From: Phycisphaerales bacterium UBA7708
Lineage (GTDB): Bacteria; Planctomycetota; Phycisphaerae; Sedimentisphaerales; Anaerohalosphaeraceae
Reading direction: 5' to 3'
NCBI GenBank assembly: GCA_002482415.1
Contig: DLFY01000219.1
Span: 3,661 to 14,471 of the forward strand
Length of the DNA: 10,811 nucleotides
Shown here: positions 1 through 8,506 of the stretch, one piece after another
Position numbering within the stretch: position 1 is the stretch's first letter
Layout: each line of letters begins with the position of its first letter
The notes under the pieces: model-generated
What the model saw: the letters and a program-made list of their open reading frames with translations, nothing else
Databases searched by the model: none
Told to the model about the DNA's origin: nothing
Position numbers and translations under genes: made by a program

Positions 1-1
1 G

Positions 2-1273
2 CTGCATATTCAGCACTCCATACCGGCCTATCGCCTTTTACCCGTTGAGCAGGATTTTACCATTGGAACCCAGAATGCCATAGCCTTTGTTGAAGATATT
101 CTTTATCGGGCAACGGAGCGTCTCCTGCAGGAAGCCGCCTGGCTACACATCCCGATTCCTCATTCGATTCCGACGCCGGAGACATACGCGGAGTCACTGC
201 CTCTGGGCCGGCTGCCGCATGATTTGGCTATTCGAAAACTCGAAACGGTATCTAACACTGTCACCCTTCTGGCGACAGCGTTTTTGAATCTTGCAGCAGA
301 ATGCAAACAGGCCCTTCCTAAAGGTCTTGTTGCTTCCCGTGAATATCATTATGAGATGACCGGCCCCATCAGCGAAGAAAAACTCCGTTCGCTGGAACTT
401 CGTTTCCATAATCTGCAATCCTTGTATGACACTTATGTTTCGACCACTGAAACCGAGGTTTTGGACAAAGACCTGCCGGTATTGCGGGGACACATCAGTG
501 TCGTGCTGCACCTGCTGCGAACAGCGCGGGATTTTGCCCATTATTACGAACGTCACGCAGGGCCGACTTCGCTTCATGTGCCGGGATCGAAAAAACTGGT
601 CGAGCCGGAAAAACTCCTGGAAACTCTGCTTCATTATTCCATCTGTTTTGTCAGCGAATATCTGACCTGTGCGGAACTGTTATGCCAGAATATGCTTCGC
701 CGTTATACGGAAAACACCCGTATTGAGGTTCGGGTGCCGCCCTATCGCGGATTTCATGTCCGTCCTTCCACACTGATTTCCAAGCTGGTGCTGCATTACG
801 GCAGCGATGTGCGGATGGAACTGGAAGGAGAATCGTATGATGCCCGCTCACCGCTGGAGCTGTTCAGGGCCAACGAAAAAATCAATGCCCAGAAGCGGCG
901 ATCCCTTGCAACCGAGACGATCCGGCTGGGCCTGGTTCCCGCCCAGGTCAGCGGTTCGGATACCAAGACCCTGATACGCAGTGTCATCATGACTCTGGCC
1001 GATTACGGCAAGGTCATTATCTATGAACAGCCGCTAAAACTGGATGATATGACGATTCAGCAGGATGCCAGACTGATTGAGCAGGTCACCGATGAAATCG
1101 CCAAATTGCTGGTGATGGGCAAAATCGATATCGCCACAGAAATGAAAGTGGCTTTCTTTGGGGACAAACGAGTCCTTGAGGATATCCGCCTGCTGGCCGA
1201 ATGCGGCTACGGCGAAGATAATTTCGGCAACAATATCCCGCTGCCGGAACGCCTGAAATACCTGCGTCAATAG
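2..1273 (+). CDS. HPr-like domain protein, 5' end cut off by window edge
   Basis: The frame is open from base 2 to the TAG at 1271-1273 (423 visible residues). A TTG at 224 is internal to this open frame and has no good ribosome binding site, so the real start is probably left of the window. Visible residues 1-240 look mainly helical and match no family I can name. Around residues 243-290 there is an HPr-like segment. It contains GFHVRPST, matching the HPr active-site consensus G-x-H-x-R-P, with the candidate phospho-histidine at residue 252 (codon 755-757). A serine at residue 283 (codon 848-850, in DARSP) lies exactly 31 residues further on, the same spacing as His15 to Ser46 in classical HPr. 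The second half of the HPr fold is diverged or interrupted, and about 100 further residues follow, ending in a Gly/Asn-rich stretch. A regulatory role in a phosphotransferase relay is inferred; an enzymatically dead HPr-like domain is the alternative. Confidence 0.8.
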   Translation: MHIQHSIPAYRLLPVEQDFTIGTQNAIAFVEDILYRATERLLQEAAWLHIPIPHSIPTPETYAESLPLGRLPHDLAIRKLETVSNTVTLLATAFLNLAAECKQALPKGLVASREYHYEMTGPISEEKLRSLELRFHNLQSLYDTYVSTTETEVLDKDLPVLRGHISVVLHLLRTARDFAHYYERHAGPTSLHVPGSKKLVEPEKLLETLLHYSICFVSEYLTCAELLCQNMLRRYTENTRIEVRVPPYRGFHVRPSTLISKLVLHYGSDVRMELEGESYDARSPLELFRANEKINAQKRRSLATETIRLGLVPAQVSGSDTKTLIRSVIMTLADYGKVIIYEQPLKLDDMTIQQDARLIEQVTDEIAKLLVMGKIDIATEMKVAFFGDKRVLEDIRLLAECGYGEDNFGNNIPLPERLKYLRQ

Positions 1274-1308
1274 CCCGATAAAAACTCCGCATATTCCCCG
1301 TTTCACGC

Positions 1309-1337
1309 TTGCCAGAATTCGCCGGGATTGTTATAAA
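1309..1337 (+). promoter_or_regulatory. Predicted sigma70-type promoter of tex
   Basis: The -35 box TTGCCA (1309-1314) and -10 box TATAAA (1332-1337) each match the consensus at five of six positions and are separated by exactly 17 bases. Transcription would start near 1344, giving a leader of about 45 bases before tex. It lies in the gap after the HPr-like gene, where I see no hairpin terminator, so tex could also receive read-through transcription. Confidence 0.6.
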
Positions 1338-1390
1338 ACACTCTTTTCGGCAACCCTTGCAAATAATGGATTGAGGATAAGGATTTTGTG

Positions 1391-3649
1391 ATGGAACAGC
1401 AGTTTGTTTTAACCGTGGCTGGTGAACTGAATATCTCAGCCCGACAAGTCGCCGCGACCGCCGAGCTTCTGGCCGACGGAGCGACCGTGCCGTTTATTGC
1501 CCGCTACCGCAAAGAAGTAACAGGCAGTCTCGACGAAGTGGCTGTAACCCATATCCGGGACCGCCTCCAGCAGCTCAAGGAACTTTATGCCCGTCGCGAC
1601 AGCATTCTGGCTTCGCTCAAGGAACGTGAATTGCTGACTCCGGAACTGGAATCAGCCATCATGGCCGCTCAGACAATGACGGAACTGGAAGATATTTATC
1701 TGCCTTACCGTCCCAAACGGCGCACCCGGGCCACGATTGCCAGGGAAAAAGGACTGGAACCTCTGGCACTGCTCATTATGGAACAAAAGGATACCACAGA
1801 TCCTCAGATTGCCGCCGCTGAATTTATCAATCCAGAAAAAGGTGTGGACACTACAGAACAAGCCCTGGCCGGAGCCTGCGACATCATTGCTGAAATGATC
1901 AGCGAGGACCCGAACAGCCGGGCCAGAATACGTGAATTGTATTTTACTGCGGGCCAGTTTTCATCCAAAGTCATGGAGGACAAAAAAGCCGATGCCGCCA
2001 AATACCAGGATTACTTCGAGTGGACCGAACCGGTTGCCACCGCCCCATCGCATCGTATTCTGGCCATGCGCCGCGGGGAAAACGAAGGATTCCTGATGTT
2101 TCGCATTCAGGCTCCCAAAGAAACCGCTCAACAGCTTTTATACGCCATTTATATTCACTCCAGCAATGCCTGTACGCCGTATATCCGCAGCGCCATTGAT
2201 GATGGATACGACCGTCTGCTGTCGCCGTCGATGGAAACCGAGGTGCGGCTGGAGACGAAAAAGCGGGCGGACATGGAAGCCATCAAAATATTTGCTGAAA
2301 ATCTGCGACAGCTCCTGCTGGCATCTCCGCTGGGCCAGAAAAACGTCCTGGCAATCGACCCCGGATACCGCACCGGCTGCAAAGTCGTCTTTTTGGACAA
2401 ACAGGGCAAACTGCTCGGAAACGATGTGATATATCCGCATAACGGAGAACAGGCCGCAAAACGCGAAGCAGAGCGCATTCGTCTGTGGTGCCGTCAATAC
2501 CAGATTGAAGCCGTCGCCATTGGCAACGGCACGGCCGGGCGAGAAACTGAGGATTTTGTACGTGCCCTTGAATTGGACAAAAGCATCATCATTGTCATGG
2601 TCAATGAAAGCGGAGCATCGGTTTATTCCGCCTCGGAAGCGGCGCGGGAAGAATTTTCAGACTATGATTTGACCGTTCGCGGGGCGGTATCTATTGGGCG
2701 ACGGCTGATGGATCCGCTGGCTGAACTGGTTAAAATCGATCCGAAATCCATCGGGGTCGGCCAGTACCAGCACGATGTGGACCAGACGATGCTCAAGCAG
2801 TCTTTGGACGATGTGGTCATCAGTTGCGTCAATAACGTCGGCGTGGAAGTCAATACCGCTTCCAAGCAATTACTGATGTATGTATCCGGCCTTGGGCCTG
2901 CTTTGGCTCAGAAAATCGTCGAATACCGCAACGAAAACGGGCCATTCCAGAGCCGCGAAAACCTGACCAGGGTCCCGCGTCTGGGAGCCAAGGCATTTGA
3001 GCAGGCGGCTGGCTTTCTGCGTATTCGCAATGCCGAAAATCCGCTGGATGCCAGCGCTGTCCACCCGGAAAGCTATCCGATTGTGGATCGAATGGCTTCG
3101 GACTTAAATTGTTCCGTCAAACAATTGATGGAAGACGCCGCGCTGCGGTCCAAAATTAAATTGGACAACTACAAAACAGATACCATTGGTCTTGAAACAT
3201 TAAATGACATTATGCAGGAACTGGCCAAGCCGGGCAGGGATCCCCGCAGTCAATTTGAGCAGTTTAAGTTTGCCGACGGAATCACAAAAATCGAAGACCT
3301 CACCGCTGGTATGAAGCTGCCCGGAATTGTGACCAATATCACGGCATTCGGCGTTTTTGTCGATATTGGAGTCCATCAGGACGGACTGGTTCACATCAGC
3401 GAACTGGCCGACCGATTTATCAAAGACCCCGCCGATGTCGTCAAGGTCCACCAGAAGGTTCAGGTGACGGTACTGGAGGTCGATATTCCCCGCAAGCGAA
3501 TCCGCCTGTCGATGAAACAGGGCAAGCCTGAAGGCCGGCCGATAGAGAAAAAGGAAGTTCCGCGAAAACCTCAGCCCAAAGCACCGGCTCCCAGGTCCTC
3601 AGGAAAACTGATAGACCAGTTGCGATTCGGCGATGTCCGTTTATCCTGA
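1391..3649 (+). CDS. tex: Tex, RNA-binding transcription accessory protein (S1 domain)
   Basis: Full-length member of the Tex/YhgF family (752 residues, close to the usual 720-780). From the N-terminus I see the helical Tex N-terminal region (about 1-190, with the family-typical ATVPFIARYRKE near residue 28) and a YqgF/RNase H-like domain starting near residue 319 with AIDPGYRTG. A helix-hairpin-helix segment follows (about 497-543, SGLGPALAQKIVEYR), then an S1 RNA-binding domain (about 640-709, ending RIRLSMK). The tail is Lys/Pro-rich. Tex proteins are cytosolic nucleic-acid-binding factors linked to transcription and RNA turnover; the exact role in this organism is not shown by the sequence. 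The start was placed at ATG 1391 because AAGGA (1379-1383) sits seven bases upstream. An adjacent in-frame GTG at 1388 would be only four bases from it. The gene has its own promoter candidate and ends just before a hairpin terminator. Confidence 0.96.
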   Translation: MEQQFVLTVAGELNISARQVAATAELLADGATVPFIARYRKEVTGSLDEVAVTHIRDRLQQLKELYARRDSILASLKERELLTPELESAIMAAQTMTELEDIYLPYRPKRRTRATIAREKGLEPLALLIMEQKDTTDPQIAAAEFINPEKGVDTTEQALAGACDIIAEMISEDPNSRARIRELYFTAGQFSSKVMEDKKADAAKYQDYFEWTEPVATAPSHRILAMRRGENEGFLMFRIQAPKETAQQLLYAIYIHSSNACTPYIRSAIDDGYDRLLSPSMETEVRLETKKRADMEAIKIFAENLRQLLLASPLGQKNVLAIDPGYRTGCKVVFLDKQGKLLGNDVIYPHNGEQAAKREAERIRLWCRQYQIEAVAIGNGTAGRETEDFVRALELDKSIIIVMVNESGASVYSASEAAREEFSDYDLTVRGAVSIGRRLMDPLAELVKIDPKSIGVGQYQHDVDQTMLKQSLDDVVISCVNNVGVEVNTASKQLLMYVSGLGPALAQKIVEYRNENGPFQSRENLTRVPRLGAKAFEQAAGFLRIRNAENPLDASAVHPESYPIVDRMASDLNCSVKQLMEDAALRSKIKLDNYKTDTIGLETLNDIMQELAKPGRDPRSQFEQFKFADGITKIEDLTAGMKLPGIVTNITAFGVFVDIGVHQDGLVHISELADRFIKDPADVVKVHQKVQVTVLEVDIPRKRIRLSMKQGKPEGRPIEKKEVPRKPQPKAPAPRSSGKLIDQLRFGDVRLS

Positions 3650-3663
3650 TCTGCGAACATTAA

Positions 3664-3690
3664 AAAAGGGCCGCTTATAACGGCCCTTTT
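3664..3690. terminator. Bidirectional intrinsic terminator between convergent operons
   Basis: A perfect 10-base-pair stem AAAAGGGCCG / CGGCCCTTTT encloses the 7-base loop CTTATAA. It lies 14 bases after the tex stop and 9 bases past the end of the leftward DUF4340 gene. On the + strand the stem is followed by only four T. On the - strand the run is six T, so it should work better for the leftward transporter transcript. Confidence 0.9.
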
Positions 3691-3699
3691 GATTCGATT

Positions 3700-4824
3700 C
3701 TAAACCTGAGGCGGCTGAGCTTGTGCTTCAACCGGTTTATTGGGATCCGCCGGCTCCTTTGGCTTTACAGGAACATCTTCGATCAGTTCATTCAGCGATT
3801 TGGTTAATTCCGCCGCTTTAAATTGCGGAATCACATACAGCCAGTTACCGGTCTTTTTGATTAAGGCCTCTGCGGCATCGCGTGCCAGCAGTTTGGCCTC
3901 TTTTTTCTTGAGTTCCTCTTCGGATTCGACACCCTTCTCCTTCACCACTTCGGATTTGTCCGTAAACTCGACTTTCAGCTTCAGATACCACTTCTCCTCT
4001 TTTTTGCCCAGGTCGAGCGTGTAAACCGTCGAGTCATCCAGCTTGCAGATATACCGGCGATCCAGTGTTAAGCCCTCGACTTTATCTTTGGGGCTGACAT
4101 CCTCAAAGTTCAGACTGCTCAATGTACTGAATACGCTGCGATAGGTCGTCCCTTTGAACTGTTTGCCCGCAGGCATCTCCCCCAGGGTGACCACGTCTCC
4201 GCCATTGTCCGACCGAAGCGTATATCCGACCTGATTCGGGTCAATCACAGAGACTTCAAGTATCTTCTTGGCATCCACCTGAAGAAGCTGGGTATCCAAA
4301 TAATCCAGAGGACGGCTGGATATCCAGGGCGACTGCAGCGTCAGATAAGCCTTATTATCATCAGCCCGACGCACAAAGACCTCCTGTGATTCCGGCTTGC
4401 TCTCCGAAACCAGCAGGCCCACGATGGTCTGACCTGCACTGTCTTTGAAGGTCACGGCTGTCTTGGCAGTTTCATCCGTAAGCCCCAATTCTGCGTGAAA
4501 AGCAGGGTCCTCGCTCTGCAGTTCGGCGGTTCGAATATCAAGACATTGATTGACCAGTTCGTTGACCTTTTTGGTGCTGGCCGGATAATTTTCTTTTTCG
4601 GCAACAACAAACCTCTTCTCGGATTTGACGAGGGTGACTTTCTGGGTTCCTTTTTCACCGGTAACAACGATCGAATTGATCTTATCCACATCCACGCCGC
4701 CAATCAGCGGCCCAATGACCAGGCTGCTGCTTTGGCTGACACCCCCAATCCGGCTTACCAGAATCGCCGCAGCCACAGAAACAACGGCAACCAGTCCTAA
4801 TATCGCAAGTTTTTTATCATTCAT
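3700..4824 (-). CDS. DUF4340 domain protein, membrane-anchored partner of Gld-type ABC system
   Basis: 374 residues from ATG 4824. An earlier in-frame TTG at 4848 is less likely because a purine-rich AGGGAG ribosome site lies just upstream of the ATG. Residues 6-24 form one N-terminal hydrophobic helix, an uncleaved anchor or signal peptide with no lipobox cysteine. The rest is a soluble domain expected outside the cytoplasmic membrane. The body has the repeating pattern I associate with DUF4340: YPAS...VNELVNQCLDIRTAEL, then an ELGLTDE segment, a FKDSAGQTIVGLLV strand pair, and PLDYLDTQLLQV. The end is a low-complexity Pro/Lys/Asn tail containing DPNKP. DUF4340 proteins are commonly encoded next to GldG-like genes, as here (68 bases downstream of one). 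Their biochemical role is not known to me. The gene is the last of the leftward set and ends at the shared terminator. Confidence 0.8.
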   Translation of the reverse strand: MNDKKLAILGLVAVVSVAAAILVSRIGGVSQSSSLVIGPLIGGVDVDKINSIVVTGEKGTQKVTLVKSEKRFVVAEKENYPASTKKVNELVNQCLDIRTAELQSEDPAFHAELGLTDETAKTAVTFKDSAGQTIVGLLVSESKPESQEVFVRRADDNKAYLTLQSPWISSRPLDYLDTQLLQVDAKKILEVSVIDPNQVGYTLRSDNGGDVVTLGEMPAGKQFKGTTYRSVFSTLSSLNFEDVSPKDKVEGLTLDRRYICKLDDSTVYTLDLGKKEEKWYLKLKVEFTDKSEVVKEKGVESEEELKKKEAKLLARDAAEALIKKTGNWLYVIPQFKAAELTKSLNELIEDVPVKPKEPADPNKPVEAQAQPPQV

Positions 4825-4892
4825 CGTGATTCTCCCTGTTTGATTCAAGGCTGAATTTAATGGTTACTGTCTTGTTCATAACATGCCTTTCA

Positions 4893-6875
4893 TTATGCAT
4901 CACTGGCATGGCTGACATAATGACGACGCATAAAACTCCGGCGAAGGCCAAGCACAACGGCAATCAGAAGAATCAGGGCCGGACCGGGCAGCGTGCACAG
5001 ATTTTTCAGCTTGCTTCCCAGACTTTCAATGTGCCTGACTTTCTGCATTTTGACATCACGGAGTTCTTTTTCCTTGCCGCGCAGTTTCAGCTCTATGGCC
5101 TGTTTTTCTTCAAGGATGGTTTTATTGATTAATTCGTCTTCCTTCCTGTCAACAGCGGCCAGTTTTTGATTGAGCTCCTGCTCAAAGGTCTTGATTTGAT
5201 TCATAATTTCCGTCTCTTTATCGGCGGTTTTTGCATCGGCCTCGGCCTCAATCGCATCCACTCGCGTAAAAGGCCGGCTGTACTGGCCGCGTGAACGAAC
5301 CGCCATCAGGGCACTGGAGCCGGACAGGTCTTCAATGGCATTGAGCACAAGATTGCTGTTGTCGCCAACCACCGCCGTACCAAAGAAAGTCTGCTGGTAG
5401 GCAACAATATCGCTGATAAAATCGACATCGGCAAAAACCATGACCGCACAGGTATCCGCCGCTTCGGTCACCCCTGTTACTTTCTTCATCACCGGCGGTT
5501 TTTTCTCGCTTTCAGGTTTGTCGGCCTCAGCCCCTTCGGTTTTTTCTTCGACTTCAATCCCTTCCGGGAATGCCGATTTGAATTTGCCGGTGATTGCATA
5601 GCCCATCACGACCGGTTCGCTTCCATCGCGGAATTTACGCAGGAACTCAGCGTAATCCGGACTCATGATTTCATAGGGACTATCCACTTTCCAGGCATTT
5701 CCTTTTGACGTTGTTTGAATCAAAGGCGTATATTTGATATCCGACGCTGCGGTGTCCGGATTAATTTTCTTCAAAACACCCGGGAACATGATGCTGACTT
5801 CATTGAGCATTGCTGTTGCTGGAGATTCCGCACTGAAACACTGTTCGGCAGAAGTCAATTTCATAATCCCCATAATCTTCATCGGCCGGTCGGTGGGCCG
5901 CGGAGAACCCATCACTGCCAGCGTACGGTCGCCGGCAAATGTCAGTTTGGGCATCTCCAGTCCCCATGCCTGCAGCAGTTTGTCCAGGCTGGATTCGGTT
6001 GAGGGGGGCTGTCCGGTCTGCGCCTGCATCGGATCAGGGCGATCCATCACGCAATGCGGGTCCACGAAAATCATGGCACGTTTGCCTTTGAGGATATACT
6101 GATCAATCGCAAACTGTGTTTTTTCAGGCAGGTCTTTGGGGTGAATGACCAGCAGCATATCAACGTCGGATATGGTGTCGGTATCGGCAGGGATCGAGAC
6201 AACTTCATATTTTTCCTTGATCTGACGGACTATCCCCCAGGCCGGGCGAGGCTGCTGTCCCTGCATCCGCATCATATAGGCCATGTATCCCGACACATCG
6301 TCCCCCATGACCGGCAGCGAACTGAGCACGCCGATTTTGGTCTTCTGACGCGTCACGGCGGTATCAATCAGGTAGCTGATGTCATATTCGACAAAACTTT
6401 GCCGATCCGGAGTGAAAAATTCAATCGTCTTGGTCACACCAAACTGGGTCTGAACCACCAGGCCGAAAAAGAAGCTTTCTTCCTGGCTGATGGTGAACCG
6501 CTTGAGTTTATAGCGAATCGCCGCCATTTCTTCTTCGGTATAGGGACGCGGGTCGATCACTTCCAGCTTGACATTACCCTTGGACTGGGCTGCATATTCT
6601 TCCAGTAAAGCCCGGACAAAAGTATAATAATTGGTGTAGAAGCGAATTTGGTCAGGAGCCTTCATCGAGGCGGTCTTGCTGTAAAACAGCTTAATGGTAA
6701 TCGGCTGGGTAAGTCCGTCAAGAATCTGTTTAGTTCCATCGGACAACGTATAAAGCTTGCGTTCCGTAATATCCAGACGCATGGACTTGCCGAGCTTGTG
6801 GACGATACTGACCAGCGAAACCGCAATCACGACAATGAATGTGATTGCCATAATGATTTTGACTGTTCGATTCAT
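4893..6875 (-). CDS. GldG-like ABC transport auxiliary membrane protein
   Basis: 660 residues from ATG 6875. The start codon overlaps the permease stop in TGATG, with AAGGAAGG shortly upstream, indicating coupled translation; a start at 6911 further inside the permease gene is less likely. Residues 8-27 are a membrane helix, followed by the family-typical LDITERKLYTLSDGT (34-48). A large extracytoplasmic region follows, with ABC_transp_aux/GldG hallmarks such as IKLFYS (61-66), IDPRPYTEEE (107-116), FFFGLVVQ (135-142), IGVLSSLPVMG (181-191) and MIFVDPHC (268-275). An acidic, low-complexity linker covers about 440-462. Residues 541-617 are a long charged coiled coil, and 628-645 form a C-terminal membrane helix with a basic cytosolic end. 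GldG-type proteins accompany GldF/GldA in Bacteroidota gliding motility, but homologues are widespread in non-gliding bacteria, so gliding should not be inferred. The likely role is an accessory subunit of the ABC complex encoded upstream. Confidence 0.88.
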   Translation of the reverse strand: MNRTVKIIMAITFIVVIAVSLVSIVHKLGKSMRLDITERKLYTLSDGTKQILDGLTQPITIKLFYSKTASMKAPDQIRFYTNYYTFVRALLEEYAAQSKGNVKLEVIDPRPYTEEEMAAIRYKLKRFTISQEESFFFGLVVQTQFGVTKTIEFFTPDRQSFVEYDISYLIDTAVTRQKTKIGVLSSLPVMGDDVSGYMAYMMRMQGQQPRPAWGIVRQIKEKYEVVSIPADTDTISDVDMLLVIHPKDLPEKTQFAIDQYILKGKRAMIFVDPHCVMDRPDPMQAQTGQPPSTESSLDKLLQAWGLEMPKLTFAGDRTLAVMGSPRPTDRPMKIMGIMKLTSAEQCFSAESPATAMLNEVSIMFPGVLKKINPDTAASDIKYTPLIQTTSKGNAWKVDSPYEIMSPDYAEFLRKFRDGSEPVVMGYAITGKFKSAFPEGIEVEEKTEGAEADKPESEKKPPVMKKVTGVTEAADTCAVMVFADVDFISDIVAYQQTFFGTAVVGDNSNLVLNAIEDLSGSSALMAVRSRGQYSRPFTRVDAIEAEADAKTADKETEIMNQIKTFEQELNQKLAAVDRKEDELINKTILEEKQAIELKLRGKEKELRDVKMQKVRHIESLGSKLKNLCTLPGPALILLIAVVLGLRRSFMRRHYVSHASDA

Positions 6876-7606
6876 CAGGCAGCCTTCCTTTCTTCCAGAA
6901 CCACAGTACACGCGCCAATCCAGGCGACAATCAGGATGATGAAATAGGCGATATCCTTCACTTCAAGAACTCCGCGAAGGATGGAATCAAAATGAGACTG
7001 AATGCTCATCATTTCAATCAGCGCAACCACATTGGCCGGCAGCATCGTCGAAAGATAATTAACCGTTGTCGGCATACCGGCATACACCAGAATACCGCAG
7101 GCGGCGCCGGATAAAATAAAGCTAACCACCTGATTTTTCGTGACGGCGGAAAAGAACGAACCAATTGCCAGAAATGTTCCCGCCAGCAGGAATGAACCGA
7201 TATAGCCGGTGATAATCAAACCCGTATCGGGATGCCCAAGGTAATACACCGTTGCCGGCAGCGGAAACGTCAGCAGCAGCGCGATTCCCAGAAAACCCCA
7301 CGCTGCAAAAAATTTCCCCAGAACCGCCTGGTTGATGGTAATCGGCAGCGTCAGGAGCAGCTCGATTGAACCGTTTTTGCGTTCTTCAGCCCATAATCGC
7401 ATGGCGGCCGCCGGAACCATGAAGATAAACAGCAGCGGCAGGCTCTGGAAAAACAGCCTCAGTTCCGCCTGACGAATCTCAAAGAATCCGTCTTTAAACG
7501 GCAGATAACCGGCAAAGAATAAAAAAATGACCAGAAATACATACGCTACGGGCGTAGCGAAATACCCTTTTAATTCACGTTTGAAAACCGATAGAAAACC
7601 GTTCAT
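6875..7606 (-). CDS. ABC-2 type permease, GldF-like
   Basis: 243 residues with six apparent membrane helices (about 18-35, 52-70, 99-119, 129-152, 157-177 and 216-236), the usual ABC-2 half-transporter layout. Between helices 2 and 3 lies the characteristic AEERKNGSIELLLTLPI (73-89), the coupling segment typical of GldF/NosY-like permeases. ATG 7606 follows a GGAG ribosome site, 27 bases after the ATPase stop. The stop codon overlaps the start of the GldG-like gene by one base. It should form the membrane channel of the complex as a dimer driven by the upstream ATPase. The transported substrate cannot be read from the sequence, and export or an envelope-remodelling role are both possible. Confidence 0.92.
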   Translation of the reverse strand: MNGFLSVFKRELKGYFATPVAYVFLVIFLFFAGYLPFKDGFFEIRQAELRLFFQSLPLLFIFMVPAAAMRLWAEERKNGSIELLLTLPITINQAVLGKFFAAWGFLGIALLLTFPLPATVYYLGHPDTGLIITGYIGSFLLAGTFLAIGSFFSAVTKNQVVSFILSGAACGILVYAGMPTTVNYLSTMLPANVVALIEMMSIQSHFDSILRGVLEVKDIAYFIILIVAWIGACTVVLEERKAA

Positions 7607-7633
7607 AGCATCATTCTCCGTTTCGTTAGGGGG

Positions 7634-8356
7634 CTACGCGGTCTTTTTGGTGGACGTAATCTTGCGGAAGACCTCGTCCAGACTGCATTTGTGTTTTTCA
7701 ATGAGCGCCTGCGGGGTGGAATCCACCAGGATTTTGCCCCGGGCGATGATAATCGTACGTGTGCAAATCTGCTCCACTTCCTCCAGAATATGCGTGGAAA
7801 CAATAATGCATTTGTCTTTGGCCATCCCATTAATCAGCTTGCGAACCTCGAATTTCTGATTGGGATCCAGGCCGTCAGTCGGCTCGTCGAGAATCAGAAC
7901 CTGCGGGTCATGAATCAGCGCCTGAGCCAGCCCGACCCTTCGGCGATACCCTTTGGACAGCGTTTCGATGGTCTGGTGATAGACGGACTCAATCGAACAC
8001 AGGGGCACCACCCTGTCCAGGGCTTTCTTTCTGGCCTGCCCATGGATCATGCGTGCATCACAGACAAAATTCAAAAAGCCGCCGACCGTCATTTCGTTAT
8101 AGGACGGTGCGTTTTCCGCCAGATACCCGATACTTTGGCGTACCCCGATGGGGTCCGTGATAATATCATGTCCGCAAATGGTCGCTGTCCCGCTATCCGG
8201 TTTCAGGAAACAGGCCAGCATCTTCATGGCCGTGCTCTTCCCGGCGCCATTAGGCCCCAGAAAACCCAGCACGTCGCCCTTCTGGACTTTAAACACAATG
8301 TCGTCCACGGCCACGACCGGGCCAAAACTTCGGCGTAAACGCTGTACATCAATCAT
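7634..8356 (-). CDS. ABC transporter ATP-binding protein, GldA-like
   Basis: 240 residues, a complete nucleotide-binding domain. Walker A is GPNGAGKST (34-42), the signature is LSKGY (133-137), Walker B is VLILDEP (153-159), the D-loop region is DGLD (161-164), and the switch histidine is H189 in VSTHIL. The Q-loop position carries Glu (YLAEN, residue 81) instead of Gln, and the signature is LSKGY rather than LSGGQ. Both variants are common in ATPases of ABC-2 export systems and do not suggest inactivity. The start at ATG 8356 is well supported by AAAGGAG (8365-8371) with an 8-base spacer. It is the first gene of the leftward transporter set, supplying ATP hydrolysis at the cytoplasmic face. 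General ABC-2 drug or polysaccharide exporter ATPases are the alternative, but the GldG and DUF4340 neighbours favour the Gld-type group. Confidence 0.95.
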   Translation of the reverse strand: MIDVQRLRRSFGPVVAVDDIVFKVQKGDVLGFLGPNGAGKSTAMKMLACFLKPDSGTATICGHDIITDPIGVRQSIGYLAENAPSYNEMTVGGFLNFVCDARMIHGQARKKALDRVVPLCSIESVYHQTIETLSKGYRRRVGLAQALIHDPQVLILDEPTDGLDPNQKFEVRKLINGMAKDKCIIVSTHILEEVEQICTRTIIIARGKILVDSTPQALIEKHKCSLDEVFRKITSTKKTA

Positions 8357-8455
8357 GTTCTATTCTCCTTTGATTCGTTTCCGAATTCATTTGGTCACAA
8401 AATCGAGGATGCCACCGTCTATGTATCCTGCTCAAACAATAAAACTAATCCTCCA

Positions 8456-8474
8456 GACACACTTGACCTGTGTC
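8456..8474. repeat. Short perfect inverted repeat in transporter leader
   Basis: GACACA and TGTGTC arms of six bases surround a 7-base centre. It lies about 100 bases upstream of the ATPase gene. It could be a binding site for a dimeric regulator or a small RNA hairpin in the leader. No T-run follows, so it does not resemble a terminator. Confidence 0.4.
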
Positions 8475-8506
8475 GAGTTACACCCGCCTCGGGAATCATT
8501 TTTAAG

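Noticed and set aside
224..1273. A gene starting at TTG 224
   Set aside because: The frame stays open upstream to base 2 with plausible protein sequence and no stop, so 224 is an internal codon of a gene entering from the left.
6054..6608. A 184-residue open frame on the + strand
   Set aside because: It lies entirely opposite the well-supported GldG-like gene, has His/Arg-rich sequence without domain features, and is best explained as an antisense shadow.
7691..8338. A 215-residue open frame on the + strand
   Set aside because: It is antisense to the ABC ATPase, whose motifs are complete, and its own sequence shows no recognisable domain.
8345..8386. A short - strand ORF overlapping the ATPase start, suggesting a coupled leader peptide
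   Set aside because: No Shine-Dalgarno sequence precedes its ATG, and the ATPase has its own ideal one; the overlap is probably chance.
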